NCBI RefSeq assembly: GCF_910592395.1
Contig: NC_088309.1
Span: 23,562,599-23,626,598 of the forward strand
Source: Lineus longissimus
Lineage: Eukaryota > Nemertea > Pilidiophora > Heteronemertea > Lineidae
Direction of reading: 5' to 3'
Length of the DNA stretch: 64,000 nt
The notes below the pieces were generated by a model, which did no database searches, had not been told where the DNA came from, and saw only the letters and a program-made list of their open reading frames with translations. A program made the translations under genes and the position numbers. Shown piece after piece: positions 49,301-61,924 of this stretch (the stretch's first letter is position 1; each line of letters starts with the position of its first letter).

Positions 49301-52211
49301 GTTACTGCGTGCAATGACGTGTCTATCCTGGTTTATCATATAATCCAATACTAAGGCCTTACAGCGTCCCATGGTATGTGTAGAGGAACAACAAAACTAC
49401 CACATCCAGCACAAAAAATCAGCAGCTACTCTTACCCTTGACTAACAACCACGGGGCTAATCAAGCGCATGCACTGCTATCATTTAATGTCCTTTCACAA
49501 TAATAGTTAGACTAAACGGATTCAGATGGCAGCACAATGAAATCCCGGCCTTCAAGTCGGTGGGACTATTATGTAATCTTATTACTACTTGACTGAACAT
49601 ACTAGATGACGTAAACCATACCAAGACTGCGTGTAGTGCAGTGCTGGAACAGTGATTAGCTTCTATACTTGTGTAGACGTTGGCTGGGTTGAGCGGGTCT
49701 GGTTCACATTCGCCTATTGCACGTACGATAGGCATTTTGTACAGGCTCCGTTCAATCGATAGTGTCCACCAAGTATGTTATTTCTCGTATTAACATGTAC
49801 ATGGTTTTATGTTCGAGTTCTGTAATTTGTCTGATATGTCTAAATCCTGTCACTGTGTTACTTGTAGTGCAGTGAAAATAAATCATCTTCTATAACTTAT
49901 TTTGCCGGCGTTATTTCAGTTTGTATTACATGTACATTGTTGCACTGACCTATAAAGTGTTTTTCATGTCGCCCTGGCCGAATGTACTTAGCAGTATGTG
50001 ACCAGAATACATGTACATTTAGATCTACCGTACCAAAATAGTCAGGTGGCGTTGCACAAGTCTAGATTATCCATGTGTAGGCCTAACCGATGCTGTTCGC
50101 AGAGTTGAGCTCTTTCACGGTGGCAACTAAAGCCAGCTGCCCAGGGCTGTGTAATATTACCACTTGTGAATTACCGTAACTATTACAGTTTAGGGACAAG
50201 CATCTGAAACACTGACTTGAGCACATTAGAATATAAGTGTACAGAAGTCCGTGCATATACGATACTCAAGTATTGATATTCTGTCGCTGTTCTTTCGTTC
50301 CATATTCCACCTACCAAGGTATAAGATTCCTCCGATCCCGTGGACCAGTCCAGCAGCATGGTACAGCGGGAGGGGTACATAAAGGACATCATTTGCACCC
50401 ATGTTACACACCTTGCCGATGAGGCTGACAGCACCGCAGCATCGTCGGTGGGTCACAATTGCTGCTTTTGGAAGACCTACAACAAAAAGGGTCAGAAACC
50501 TCTAGAAATTGATTCTTCGCAACACGTTTGTAAGATGATGGTTTATTTTTGAATGATATTTTTCAGGGATAATTTCATGCGACAGTGCAATCTGGTGATG
50601 AGGCAATTCGTGAAAAGATTATTCGAAAAATTATGCTTCCTCAAAAAAAATTCGTCACCCCTCCCTATACCTGAAGAATTTTGAAGTGTCAAAAATATAT
50701 ATCAACCTCACTTACATATTTTTGGTAAAATGCAGTTAGCCTAAAAAGTATAGCATAAAAATGAATACTTTACGTGTCATCATGGTATTGACACCATGCA
50801 CCGAGCACCAAGCACGGAGTTCGTTTATCAAACGTATGCACTTTTGTCGGATCACATGTGCATATTTGATGAGTGCTCAATAGTACTAAACACTTTCGGT
50901 GTGAAAGTTGGAGCAGAATTTAACCAGATATCAAAAACATACCTGTTGTTCCTGAAGTATAGATGTAAAACGCTGGTTCTCGTATGTCAATCTTGCTTCT
51001 AATTGAAGGATCTATCGGGTCTGTGCTCAGTCCGGTCAAAGCTTCGTCCATAGCATTGTACTGGGCGGGAACGTGATCACCCTGTATCCAAACGCCATAA
51101 TCTGCTGTCTTGAGCTCTTCTGAGATGGTTTCTATTGCTTCCGTCAAGTCTGAAAGATAATCGTTACTTGTGATGCCCAATGAGAAAATAAATAACCCTA
51201 TTGCCCGCCCCCCTCCCCCTCGCCGTGTTGATGTTTCCCCACAGATCGGGACCGAATATCTTGACTTGGATACAAATCGTGGATATCAGGATAAGGCCAG
51301 TAATTGGACAGATGTAGATAACATTTTCTATATTCATTTTCGAAAGGATTATTAGCATGGTGACCAGTTTTTAGTTGTTCTAAATGTATTTAGTTCCATT
51401 GTAACTCACCTTTTCCAACAATGAGAGTATTCGCACCGCTGACTGATATGCAGTGCCACAATGACCTCGATCGCAAATTGGTGTTTAGTAGCGCAACCCT
51501 TATGCCAAGTTTGCAGAAACCTGAAGATAATCGAAAAATGAATTCATTGAGTAAAATGACTCCAGCAAAATCTAGCTGTGAGAGTTCCAGTCTCATCATT
51601 GCTAGAACAGATGGTAGATTTGAATACATGTGTACTAACAATATGATCGTAAAAAGGCTGGTGGTTTCCTAATTCATATGCGTAAGGCGGGACAATAAGA
51701 ACAATCAGCATATTGATCCTTTTTAAGAATCTCTGAGGAACCTGCAAAGCCCACAAGCCCAGCATCATCGCCCACATCGTAAACACACCTTCAACAGGTT
51801 GACGAGATGCTCTCGTGATCAGGATTATAATGTACCATGTTGAACTTTCTTACCGAATAATGTCCATACAAATTCTGGGGAGTTCAGTGCCATCATGGCG
51901 ACAGTGTCTCCTGTCTTCAGTCCGATCTCCTGCGCGAAGCGCGCCACCTTATTGGCCTGATTGTCCACCATTTCATAACAATAAGAATCGCCTTCAAAAA
52001 GAAGCATTGTCTTATTTGGGTGTCGCTTGGCTCCTCTTTCCAGTAGATCCACTATAAGGACTTTTTTCTTGGCCAATGTCAGGAATGATTTGACTAGGCT
52101 AGCGCACGTGTAGATGAAGTAGATGTCGGTACTAAGCCAAGGTATGAAGAAGAAGGCAGCACCAATCGTGACAGCGAGGAATCCACCTATGGCAAGTAGT
52201 ATGACAATCAT
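46389..52211 (-). CDS. Long-chain fatty acid transport protein / very-long-chain acyl-CoA synthetase (SLC27 family)
   Basis: Membrane-bound enzyme that activates long and very long fatty acids to acyl-CoA with ATP, coupling uptake to esterification at the plasma membrane, ER or peroxisome. Ten exons, 5' to 3': 52211-51854, 51520-51410, 51149-50943, 50476-50315, 49069-48945, 48499-48308, 47915-47822, 47676-47475, 47056-46956, 46705-46389, giving 622 residues, the family's usual length. All junctions are GT-AG with matching phase. Residues 2-26 form an N-terminal membrane segment. The AMP-binding P-loop [11 protein letters not shown] (about 219-229) is split by intron 3. The FATP motif [13 protein letters not shown] and the EFYAATEG block (about 357-364) are in exon 6. 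[16 protein letters not shown] (A8 motif) spans exons 8/9. No catalytic residue appears lost. The SLC27 paralogue is not resolved. Confidence 0.94.
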
Positions 52212-52785
52212 GCTGCCTTTGGTCGTCTAAAGGAGATCTAGAAAACGGAAAGCAATGGTATTGAGATTTCTTAACGATTTGCTTAAAAAGGCGATCATAA
52301 TAAAGGATTCTTTTAAAGGCTACAGCAGTTGGTTGCTGCAGAAAGAAACGTTCTTAGTAGATCATCCATCATAGTCTTTGACTAGATTTGGTTCCACTCT
52401 GGAAGGGCCATGCTCATGCACTAATTTGTTTTTGTAACGAAACCTGGCACTTTTTGATTTCAGTGTTAAAGAAGTTTCCTGTAACACTAATTTCGACACT
52501 ACTATCATAGACTGTAAACGAAATCTCTTCCACAGAAGATATAATCAGTGCAATACAGTTTCATATGATATGAAATTGAATTAAACATTGGATGTCACAA
52601 ATGGAGTGGACGGCATGGCAAAAAAAGGTAAACAGGTGTACAGCAGCTGCTACCCTTGTAACATATGCAAGTGCTACACCACCATGTAGCTTGTGGAGGT
52701 CGCGAGAATAAAGTACAATGATACATTTAGACATACAATGTACCGACATGTACCATATTTTGATGATCATGCAAAACCCCAGCCG

Positions 52786-53031
52786 ATTTAAGGGTTGACC
52801 ATAGGCATGATATTTACCACCATTTTGTCAAGAACTTGAAATCCAAAAGCAATTAGGTCTCCTTCAAAATGAAGTGAATGCATATTTAAAACATGAGGCT
52901 GTAAACGTTGTAAACAAAGTACAGACCCCCACTCCCTAAAAATGCCATTCACTTCGTTTTGATAGCGTTCTAATTGCTTTTAGGTTACAAATTCTAGGGA
53001 AAGTGGTGTTACCCATGGTCAGCCCTTAAAT
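52786..53031. repeat. Long-TIR MITE, about 246 bp
   Basis: The ends ATTTAAGGGTTGACCAT and ATGGTCAGCCCTTAAAT are inverted copies, and similarity continues inward for about 95 bases on each side: CAAAAGCAATTAG against CTAATTGCTTTTA, and AATGAAGTGAATGCATATTT against AATGCCATTCACTTCGTT. The middle of about 50 bases is unpaired. No coding capacity. It lies about 575 bp upstream of the FATP start codon. Confidence 0.75.
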
Positions 53032-53848
53032 GAGGTCACATATTGATTCTAACACGACAAGTATACATGCACTGTAGTTTCATCGATTTAAGACCGGTTG
53101 ATTAATTACTACGAAATCAAAACTAAGTCGGAACATGTTGTGATGACCTTCGGACAGCTTCTCGCCAGCATTGTCTATCGATGTTTAATGGCATCAAACG
53201 ACCATGTGAATTATCTATCTTGAATTGATAGATACGAAACAATAAAATGCAATCATGCAATCATGCGAATTGACCGTCAAATTGAAACCTACCTATTTAT
53301 TTTAGTATTCTGCCTCGTGGAGTCCGACCGAAGGGTGTGGCGTGGACAGTGTAGCTTGTCAATGAACAACTCGATCAAAAGCGGCAACATATGCGCAAAA
53401 GCGAAATTCAATGTTACATATAAATTCGAACACACATGTGGACAATATCTATGAGCCTGACATGTGTCACACCTGATCGGGGCACCTCCTGCACGAAATT
53501 ACACGACTCCCCAGGCGGCCATTCTTGCATGGAGTCAATGATATAGGCCAATCTTACAACTCAGTATGCTGCAACTTCTGTGACACATAGACACCTTTGG
53601 GCAAATTAACCATGGAATTAATTCAAATTAGGTTAACAAGTTTTGCTCTACATGGGATATAAAATAGCGTTGGCGAATGAACAACAATAAACAACCCCAC
53701 TTAGGTCTATATGGCGTCGATAAAAAATGATTATGAATTACATATTGATTTCGAAGTTTGCGTCTCGGGATATCCGGACAATTGACCCAGTCTCAGCTGA
53801 TTTCCCACGGTAGAAAGAGAAAGGAAAAGGCGTTCCAAATACAGCTTC

Positions 53849-54210
53849 TATCAGCATTGCGAGTTTGCATGTAAATGTATAGGTCTACACATAATCCATT
53901 GAGTTCAACATCAAGTACGACCTAACTTTTATCAGCATTGCGAGTTTGCATATACATGTATAGGTCTACACCCAATCCATTGTGTTCAACATCAAGTACG
54001 ACCTAGCTTTAATCAGCATTGCGAGTTTGCATATACATGTATAGGTCTGCACCTAATCCATTGTGTTCAACATCAAGTACGACCTAGCTTTAATCAGCAT
54101 TGCGAGTTTGGATATAGGTCTACATTCAATCCATTATATTCAACATCAGGTACGACCTCATTGGAAAATACATCTTCTACCAGTATGTAGGTCTATATTC
54201 AATCCATGGT
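53849..54210. repeat. Tandem repeat, 81-82-bp unit, four copies plus remnant
   Basis: CAGCATTGCGAGTTTG starts at 53851, 53933, 54014 and 54095. Each copy continues with GTATAGGTCTACAC, AATCCATTGTGTTCAACATC and AAGTACGACCTA. The fourth copy is shortened, and a fifth remnant (GTAGGTCTATATTCAATCCAT) lies at about 54186-54206. Copies are more than 85% alike by eye. Confidence 0.85.
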
Positions 54211-54540
54211 ATGACTGCCCATTCCTCTACAAGAGAACAGCGTACTGCTATACGGATGATATCAAGCGCATTGGCGTAACATATGCATTCCATGTATATC
54301 GATCAAGTGACTAATAGCACTACGAATACGAGGAAAGCATCCTAAACCTCATTGTCTTATACGTGTACTACCTCTAAACGTAGCCGGGGTATATATATCA
54401 ATCATCTTGATAAGGTGGTCAAGATGCGAGGAAGGAAAAGAAATCGGGAAAACGACATTCTCATTCTACACGTTCAGTGTGACAGCCTCTATTCTAAGTC
54501 GTACTCTTGTTGGTAACAGGACGGTTCTTACACTAACAAT

Positions 54541-54658
54541 GGGTGATATGAATAAAGACTAGCAAATGCTTTTACTTCAATTCTGTACAGAAAGGCCTAG
54601 TGTAAATGTACATGGAGTTTTAGATAAAAGCATTTGCTAGTCTTTATTCATATCACCC
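54541..54658. mobile_element. 118-bp MITE, copy A
   Basis: It is bounded by perfect 34-bp terminal inverted repeats starting GGGTGATATGAATAAAGACT. AAT stands immediately outside both ends, a possible 3-bp target duplication. Non-coding interior of about 50 bases. A second copy of the same length lies at 59300-59417. Short length, long TIRs and 3-bp duplication are compatible with a PIF/Harbinger-type non-autonomous element; the superfamily is not proven. Confidence 0.85.
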
Positions 54659-56255
54659 AATGTTTGCAGGTGCCAATCATGGCCATACTCCACAAGGCCG
54701 TATATCAAATCTTCTGATTTTGCATTAACACTGAGTACATTACAATACATGTACATTGCATTGATCAAATATTTATCATGCAATTGCGGAACATTAAATG
54801 CCTCAGCCTTTTACTTATTCATATCGGATAGCTCTTTAAGTAATTGCTAGCATTGTCAAGTTAACAGGTTAGCATTAAAATGATTAAGTAAACTCAAGAA
54901 CAACCGCATTACCAGTCATTAATCATCCTAGCTTAAGGTTTCTGTCGATTTCATATAACGCATTCACCACATTGGTGGGATGTTTGGGATGTTTGTTTCA
55001 TTCGACTGCTGGTGAAAAGCAAAACTCCTACTCACCAGACAAACGCCGACTGACTGACTTGTTGCCAAGGTGATATCAGACGCAGCGTACCAGTAATGAC
55101 TTTGTCAGATATAAAATGTAAACTGCTGTCATTTGATAGCTATTGTGTTGACTCAATTTGTGCTAAACTAGATGGCCGGGGTGTTCAATTTGACTGCCAA
55201 CAGCTCATTTTGCTGAAGATACAACCTTGTGTGATATAGTCATCAATGATGGGAACCTGCTGACGTGTTGGATACATTGACTCAATATGTGATATCGTAC
55301 GACGAGGCCGTCAACAGGTAAACTGTCAACACATTGAATTCCACGATCAGGCATAACTGGTTAGGAACAAACACTAGTCTGTATGACCGAGGGGACTTTA
55401 GGATTGATGTTCACCGCCGGTATGTCGGCATGTAATGGCCGGGAACCTGCGAGCATTATTCATCCTGAACCAATTTTTTTTTAATATTGCACCCATTTTC
55501 ATCTGATCTTTATTCGGTGAAGATAGCAGTCTGTTTTTGGATCGAAAAGACCAAACGGAAGAATTAATCGAATAACGCATTCCATTCTTCACTTCTAGAA
55601 TTATCGAAACAAATACGAGAAACATTAACAGGGCTACCTGCATGCATAACTTCATCAGCGGTCAGAAGTCATCGGTATGCTCAACCACGTGTTATCCTGA
55701 GATTCCCAACGGACCTTCAGTTCATTTCATTAATGGTCGGTACAGCGCGCATAAAACCTACAGTGACAGGGAAAGTTTTTGCCAGTGTTTCACTTTAAAT
55801 AACCTTTTTTGGTCAACCGTGGTCCAATTTTGGCACTATATATATTTAAGTGTTTTGAAATACTTCAGACTTACATGAGAAAATACAGACAGTGCTGCTT
55901 TTTCTTCTGAAGTGGACTATAATTTATTAGATTCAGTCGGAGGGTTCAGCCGACTTCGTGCGGACTACGCAATAAACGTGATCCTCGCCGCCTGAAACTC
56001 TCAATTCCTGCGAAGTGAACATCATGTACCGGCATGTTGGAGCATTATGAGATCCTTTGAGTTTCAAGGAGAAGAGGCATCGACACGATACGTCAAATAT
56101 AAAGAATGAAAACTTGATCATCAATACTATTGATTGACACAGTTAATCTATCCGAGGACACGTTCGATCAATATTGCTTGACATGACTTTTCCTTAAAAG
56201 TTCCAACTCCTTGAATTAGTGTATTTCGTCATCAACTTTCTTTGAATCGCATAAA

Positions 56256-59200
56256 ATGGGAAAGAAAGTGAAAACGTTTGACATACACTTCAGCAACCCC
56301 AAGGATGTTTACAGAGCAGGAGAACTGGTCAAAGGATACGTAGAAGTGGACGTACAGAACGAGATCAAAATTAGAGGTAGGTCAATCTTTAAATAATCCA
56401 GCCGCCTATAAGAGGTGGCTGAACACAGATCACCTGTCATTCTCTCTTTGAGCACCACTTAATGTTCTCATAGTGCATTTACGCACTATAGTTACATGTA
56501 GTAAGCTACCTGGATGAATCATGTTGCCACCCGAGATTTATTTCTAATAACAGGGGCCAACGATCCTGCAGTCCACTGTTTCGATTTCTGGTCGGCTGAT
56601 CCATTATCTGGCTTCCGTTTATAAACACTTGGTTCATTTGAGACGTCAGAGCCATTGGTTGCTTATGATGAAAATTGCATGCAAGTATAATGATCAAACA
56701 TCACAGTCATCACCAAATTGTATTTATGCATCAAGCATTGATAATCGTTGCTCTAGTTCAAACTGCTGAATAAATAAACTTCATTTATTGAGTCAACACA
56801 AGTCGGACAATATTCCAATCAATTTTTTCACTATCATCATTTTGTTAGAACTCTGCCAATAGACCCCTGATCTCATCGACATTGCTCATCTTTAGCACCT
56901 TTGACATTGGTTATTACCAGAGTATATGTCTTTCAAGCTTTTCGTCCCAGCCGGCCACTTACACTCAATCCAATGACAGATTCTCCTACACACTGGCATC
57001 ACTGTGCCCAATGCATTCGGTATTTGTAGAAAATTCTTGTTGTCAAATTGATAGCTGCTATAAAGAAAGAAAAACCAATTTGGCTTTTTCAGGTATCCGT
57101 ATCCTGCTCCATGGTAGCGCATTCGTGCACTGGACGGAGCGCTACACGTCAGGCTCCGGTAAGAACCACCGCACTGTCACGAAGGCATTCACTGCGGGAG
57201 AAACTTACTTCAACCACACACAAGTATTATTTGGAAAGGGTAAGTGGACTGACTGATAATATCCATTGCCAGCTAGTAAAAAAAACACTGGCGAGGCCAG
57301 GTCCTTCCCAGCCACCAGCAGGAGCACCTGAATACCGGGTACATTATAATTAAGATGATATATTGTTACTGCGCAAATCATGTGTTCGGAAACTTGTTGA
57401 GTGTTTTATTCACATGAAGTGTTGATGATATAGATCTGCGTTGAGGTGGTCCCACTTCCCATAATCTCTGACTGTCGCAACTTAATTTTTGGTGCATTAG
57501 CTTCTAATACAAAATGTCTCTATCGACGCATGCTTCATCAGACACATTTGCAAATTATTTATTGCCCGTCTACTGCCATGACACTAAGCTTCAAACGTTT
57601 CGATATAAAAAATCTCATTTTCACCGTCAACATTTTCCGACAAAACCCCTGTTGGCCAACACGACGTTATTGCTAATAAATCATTACTTTTTGCCGTAAC
57701 ATCACAGTCGGTGTTGTTTTAATCCAGTCGAGAAGAGAACGAGCGAGTGCGGTTTCCTGTGGCGGTGGTCAAACATGTCATCGCTAAGGTTACTCGATTC
57801 CCCCGAGTTGGTTCGATTTGATCGCAGGGCAACACTTCATCTATAATGTGTCTTGATGGCGAGATGTTCAACGATGTGTGTTTCAAATGTGGTTTACGAT
57901 CATCAGTCATGGCTCAAACTTGGGTGGTAGTTAAAAATTGGGTGAAACGGAAAGATCATCAGTTTGCTATGGGGTTCTATCATTCATGTAATGTTATTCA
58001 GCCTTAAATCTAGTCGGGTTTTTCTTTTTCTTTTTCTTTACCTAATTGTATATTACACTGCAAGAATGTTTTGATTGAAATGTGCTAATCTTTGTCTTGA
58101 AATCCAAGACCTAAGGCCAGTGTCGCTCCATCACCACCGCGATTCAGTTATCATTGGGGTACGAATGTGAGTATGGTCTGTTTCTTCGATATACATGAGT
58201 AGCTCGACGAAATAACAGTTGACTTCTCATTGCTTAACTTCAGTCATACACTGATATTGTTAATTACCATTGAGTTCTTAACTAAACCTACGGTTCAAAT
58301 ACATGTATCTCTGATCCAGCTGAAGGCGAAGAGGGTGAAGACCCAGTACTTAAACCTGGTGTATTCAAATACCCATTCAAAGTACAACTACCGCCTAACT
58401 TGCCGGCATCGTTTGAGTCTAACCTCTACGGAAGAATAAGGTACTGGGCCAAGGCCTATATCGACAGACCTTGGAGATTCGACAAGACTACGAAGAAGCC
58501 GTTCAATGTTATCGGACAGGTCGATACGAACACAGAACTTAATGCATTTGTGAGTATACACTGCAGTTTTGTAGCGGGTCTGCCATGAGATTCCTAAAAA
58601 TGGGCGTCTTTCGGATTTCACAAAATGATGGTTTCAACATGTGTTGTATGAACAAGATTTTCAGTGTATTTATGAACAAACCAACAATTAGTGTTACCAC
58701 CTATCGAACCTCTGACTGAGGACTGAACGTGACCCACATATCATTGAGCTGAGGTCGGACCTAAGCAATTCATAATCTCCTTCATAATTCCAGCAACCTC
58801 AGTCTGGACAGGCTCAGAAAACGCTATGCTGCATGTGTTGCGAGTCCGGTCCAATCGCAGCCATCTTGAAATTGGAAAAGACCGCGTTCGTTCCTGGAGA
58901 GGATTTGAGGCCGAATGGAGAGGTCATCAACCACAGTAACCGGACTATGGCATCTTCCAAGCTGGAAATTTTACAAGTAAGTTTGTGATCTGCGATGGTG
59001 CATGTCTACAATTCGAACTTGCTCATTGATTATTCCAAGGTCATCTTTTAAGTTATAAGCCCATGTCAGCGGAAATGGATAGAAGCAAAAATAGCACCTC
59101 ATGAAAGTAGGAAACTATGTTTCACCTTTTGAAATGGAAAGCAGCAGCCAATGAATCACCATTACTGTAATACCATCATCATTTCGTATTGGTCATGTGA

Positions 59201-61033
59201 TTTATACCAGCTCCCCATGCTCGAGTTAACTAATGGAACAAGATGTTGTTCTAAACGACGTGGTCACAAGCCAAGAAAGAAATGGTCTGCAGAGACAATG
59301 GGTGATATGAATAAAGGCTAGCAAATGCTTTTACTTCAATTTTGTACAGAAAGGCCAAGTGTAAATGTACGTGGAGTTTTAGATAAAAGCATTTACTACT
59401 CTTTATTCATATCACCCAATATTGTCATTATTTTTACTTGTACTCTCTCGATGTAATACTTTCGCCCGAGTCCAGCGCAGAGAAAGAATCATCTTTATCA
59501 TTAGTGAGTTACACTAAGAGCGTTTATGCACGCATTCGGTCATCATCAGCTGTATCTAAGAACAACGTTACAACAAAAACCGAGGCCGGGAAAATTCGCT
59601 TCATCCATATCAAACTGGCATCGTTTGACCGCATTGAAAGGGAAAATCGTATATTTTGAAAACATCCCATTCCCAGATCATAACATTTCACGCCAAGACT
59701 AAATCGCGACGCTCAACGCGGACAGTAGCCGAGCTGGGGCAAGGCGAGATACGACCTGGAGAGACGGCTATTTGGACGGGTAGGCAACTGAAGTTGCCCC
59801 CTGTGCCACCATCAGGGCTTGCAGGATGTAGGATCATCGACGTTGATTATAAACTCAAGGTAGGTAGGTCTGTGTAGACTACTTTTCATTACGAGTAACA
59901 GCAATCTTCTCTAAAAGGGCTCTTTTTTATTTTTCGGCCAAAATCATAGTCGAAAACAATTGTTTTTACCTCTGGGGGACATTTCCTCCCCCCCCCCCCC
60001 CCCCCGCTATCGTGGTGTATATTCACGAAGAAGTAATTGCTGTACTTTAAGCTTGTGGTGATCCCAGCTGGTCCAGCGTTTGACGTTGAAGTGCCCTTGG
60101 CCCTGTTGGTCGTCCCGACGCCTCCCGTTCCAAGTCGACCACCAACCAGCAGCCAAGTCCAATTTATCCATACCAATGGGAACAGGCGAACGGGCTCTAT
60201 GCAGCAGAGTGGCCAAGTTAAAAACTGGTACAAAGATGGTACGTGGCTTTTTCTGTTATGCACTCATTTATCATTGGAAAGTTGACAGGTTTGTCTTCGA
60301 ATTAATGCAGGGGCAATGCATTTGCTGTAAACCTTCACACTCGAACTGCGTCCAACCACTAATCCTAAACGTGTGGGCAACCACAATGTACCATTAGTAC
60401 GCCATGGCCACATTAATAAACTCAATTAATAATAACTAATCCTAAACGGATGTGCGGACCCATGTGCCACAACAGAATCTTTTTGCCTCGCAAAATGAAA
60501 TTAAAATTCATTTCAACATCCCATCTACCAAATAACCGGCCTTATGAGTTTTTCCTATCAGCTTATGTCCAATCATTTCAATCCAAATTGATATTTTCTA
60601 ATAGTTTCAGGCGTTATTCGTTGGCTAATTAAATAGCCGGACTCAATTTCCATATGCAGTCGTGGCATTCATTGGCATGCGGAACACTTCCGTTTGATTG
60701 ATTTAATTCACAAATTTTATGCGCTTTAATATCACTAAATGGCGCTGAACTTGACGGAAGGACAATGAAAAACTGGTTGTATAGAAGTTACAGAAAATGA
60801 ATTGAAACCGAAACGGAATCGTGCTGATTTTAACCGAATACATATTTAAAGCCTGTATATTTTCAGTACCCCCTCCAACGTATGAAGAATGTGTCTTCGG
60901 GAAGGTCGACGTTCATGATGAGAATGACAACGATTTTACCATGGGCGTGATGACATTTGCCCCCCACTATATTTACTACAACTTCCCCGATAGAGTAACG
61001 ACCCGATCTTCCAGATCGAGTTTTCAGAGGTGA
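56256..61033 (+). CDS. Alpha-arrestin (arrestin domain-containing protein, ARRDC type)
   Basis: Adaptor that links membrane cargo to NEDD4-family ubiquitin ligases for endocytosis and sorting. Seven exons: 56256-56376, 57093-57239, 58320-58549, 58794-58976, 59677-59859, 60052-60238, 60867-61033, giving 405 residues with consistent phases. The N-terminal arrestin fold (1-166) starts MGKKVKTFDIHF, contains VYRAGELVKGYV and HGSAFVHWTE, and ends with the ARRDC signature YIDRPWRFDKTTKKPF. The C-terminal fold (167-350) opens with KTLCCMCCESGP (about 175-186) and contains FVPGEDL and GEIRPGETAIW. The last exon carries one WW-binding PPxY motif, PPTY at 353-356; family members often have two. The start fits the family N-terminus. 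A MITE sits in intron 4 and a poly-C element in the 192-bp intron 5. ATTAAA (61375) and AATAAA (61748) are poly(A) candidates. Confidence 0.95.
59300..59417. mobile_element. 118-bp MITE, copy B, in arrestin intron 4
   Basis: Same length and order as copy A at 54541, with about six substitutions by eye and flanking AAT on both sides. The right arm has lost pairing at several positions that remain paired in copy A. It lies in the sense intron (58977-59676) and does not touch splice sites. Confidence 0.85.
59925..60009. repeat. Poly-C-ended element in arrestin intron 5
   Basis: AAAATCATAGTCGAAAACAA, CTCTGGGGGACATTTCCTC, then 18 C residues (59988-60005) and GCTA. It resembles the end of the element at 41003-41102. 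It ends about 40 bases before the exon 6 acceptor, inside a 192-base intron, so it supplies most of that intron's 3' half. Confidence 0.5.
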
Positions 61034-61924
61034 TAGCTGTGGCAAATTCCTCTCTATAGAACACTCAGAAAACATGGACGTACACAATTGAAATCGGGTC
61101 GAACACTGAAGACAGAGTTATGTCAAAAACGATGGCAAAGGTAACGAGCTGAGAGTAAAAGCTTATGGGACATGCGGGAAACACCTAATTAGCCAACTGT
61201 ATGAGAGTCTGCTGCAAAAGCAGTCCATGGTGCAATAAGTTGCCAGCCTGTGTGAATTCCTTCAAAACAGTCTAGGTGTCATGGGGTCATCGTAGATTGT
61301 GACTGACTCATATGTACATCCTCGAGGCTCGAGCCACAGTATTGGTTGACCGATTCAGGATGTTACTGTCTCAAATTAAAGGTCTTCACTGTCCCATTCG
61401 TTATTCAGTGGACTCTGAGTGCGACATTACTGTGTGCTTTAGCGCTAACCATCTTATCGACAGGTACACCACTCACTGCCAAGACAACCCACACACAGTC
61501 AAGAAAGAAGAAACAGAAACGACATTTTGAAATTATTATGCCCTTTATAATGATATAGTGTCTAATTGCATTACATTCTACTTTAGTATAGGTTCTGGTA
61601 ATTTTTATTTTGTCATTTGCTGAAATTTGTAGGTACATGTACAATCATGATGTAGTTTCGGATGTATCATACGGGTGATGTCCATCCAACGTCATTGACT
61701 TCATGCCAAGCATATAAACTCGGCTAATGGAATGCTGTGGTTGGTACAATAAATCGCCAAATCGAACGAATTGTTATTGATATTTCAAGAATTTCCGTCT
61801 ACCAATAGCGCGAAAAGCGACGAAGTGTGCATAGTGCCACGGACTTGCTTAGACCCGTGACAGCGCAGAGGAAATTTCCTAATTTGAGTTCTTCTTTTTT
61901 TCACAACATGAATTGACTGACAAA
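61034..61924. other. Convergent 3' region of arrestin and EGF-like genes
   Basis: Probably 3' untranslated sequence of both genes. Plus-strand signals: ATTAAA 61375-61380 and AATAAA 61748-61753. Minus-strand signal: AATAAA (TTTATT on +) 61614-61619, 306 bases past the EGF-like stop. If the distal plus signal is used, the two transcripts overlap. Confidence 0.5.

Larger units (their letters stand above)
52212..56255. other. Spacer between FATP (-) and arrestin (+) genes
   Basis: Intergenic region between divergently transcribed genes, expected to hold both promoters. No exon is recognised. Much of it is repeat: a 246-bp palindromic element (52786-53031), an 81-bp tandem repeat (53849-54210) and a 118-bp MITE (54541-54658). 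Confidence 0.55.

Noticed and set aside
53849-54210. CRISPR-like array
   Set aside because: The repeats are directly adjacent 81-bp units without unique spacers, in an animal genome; this is a tandem repeat.
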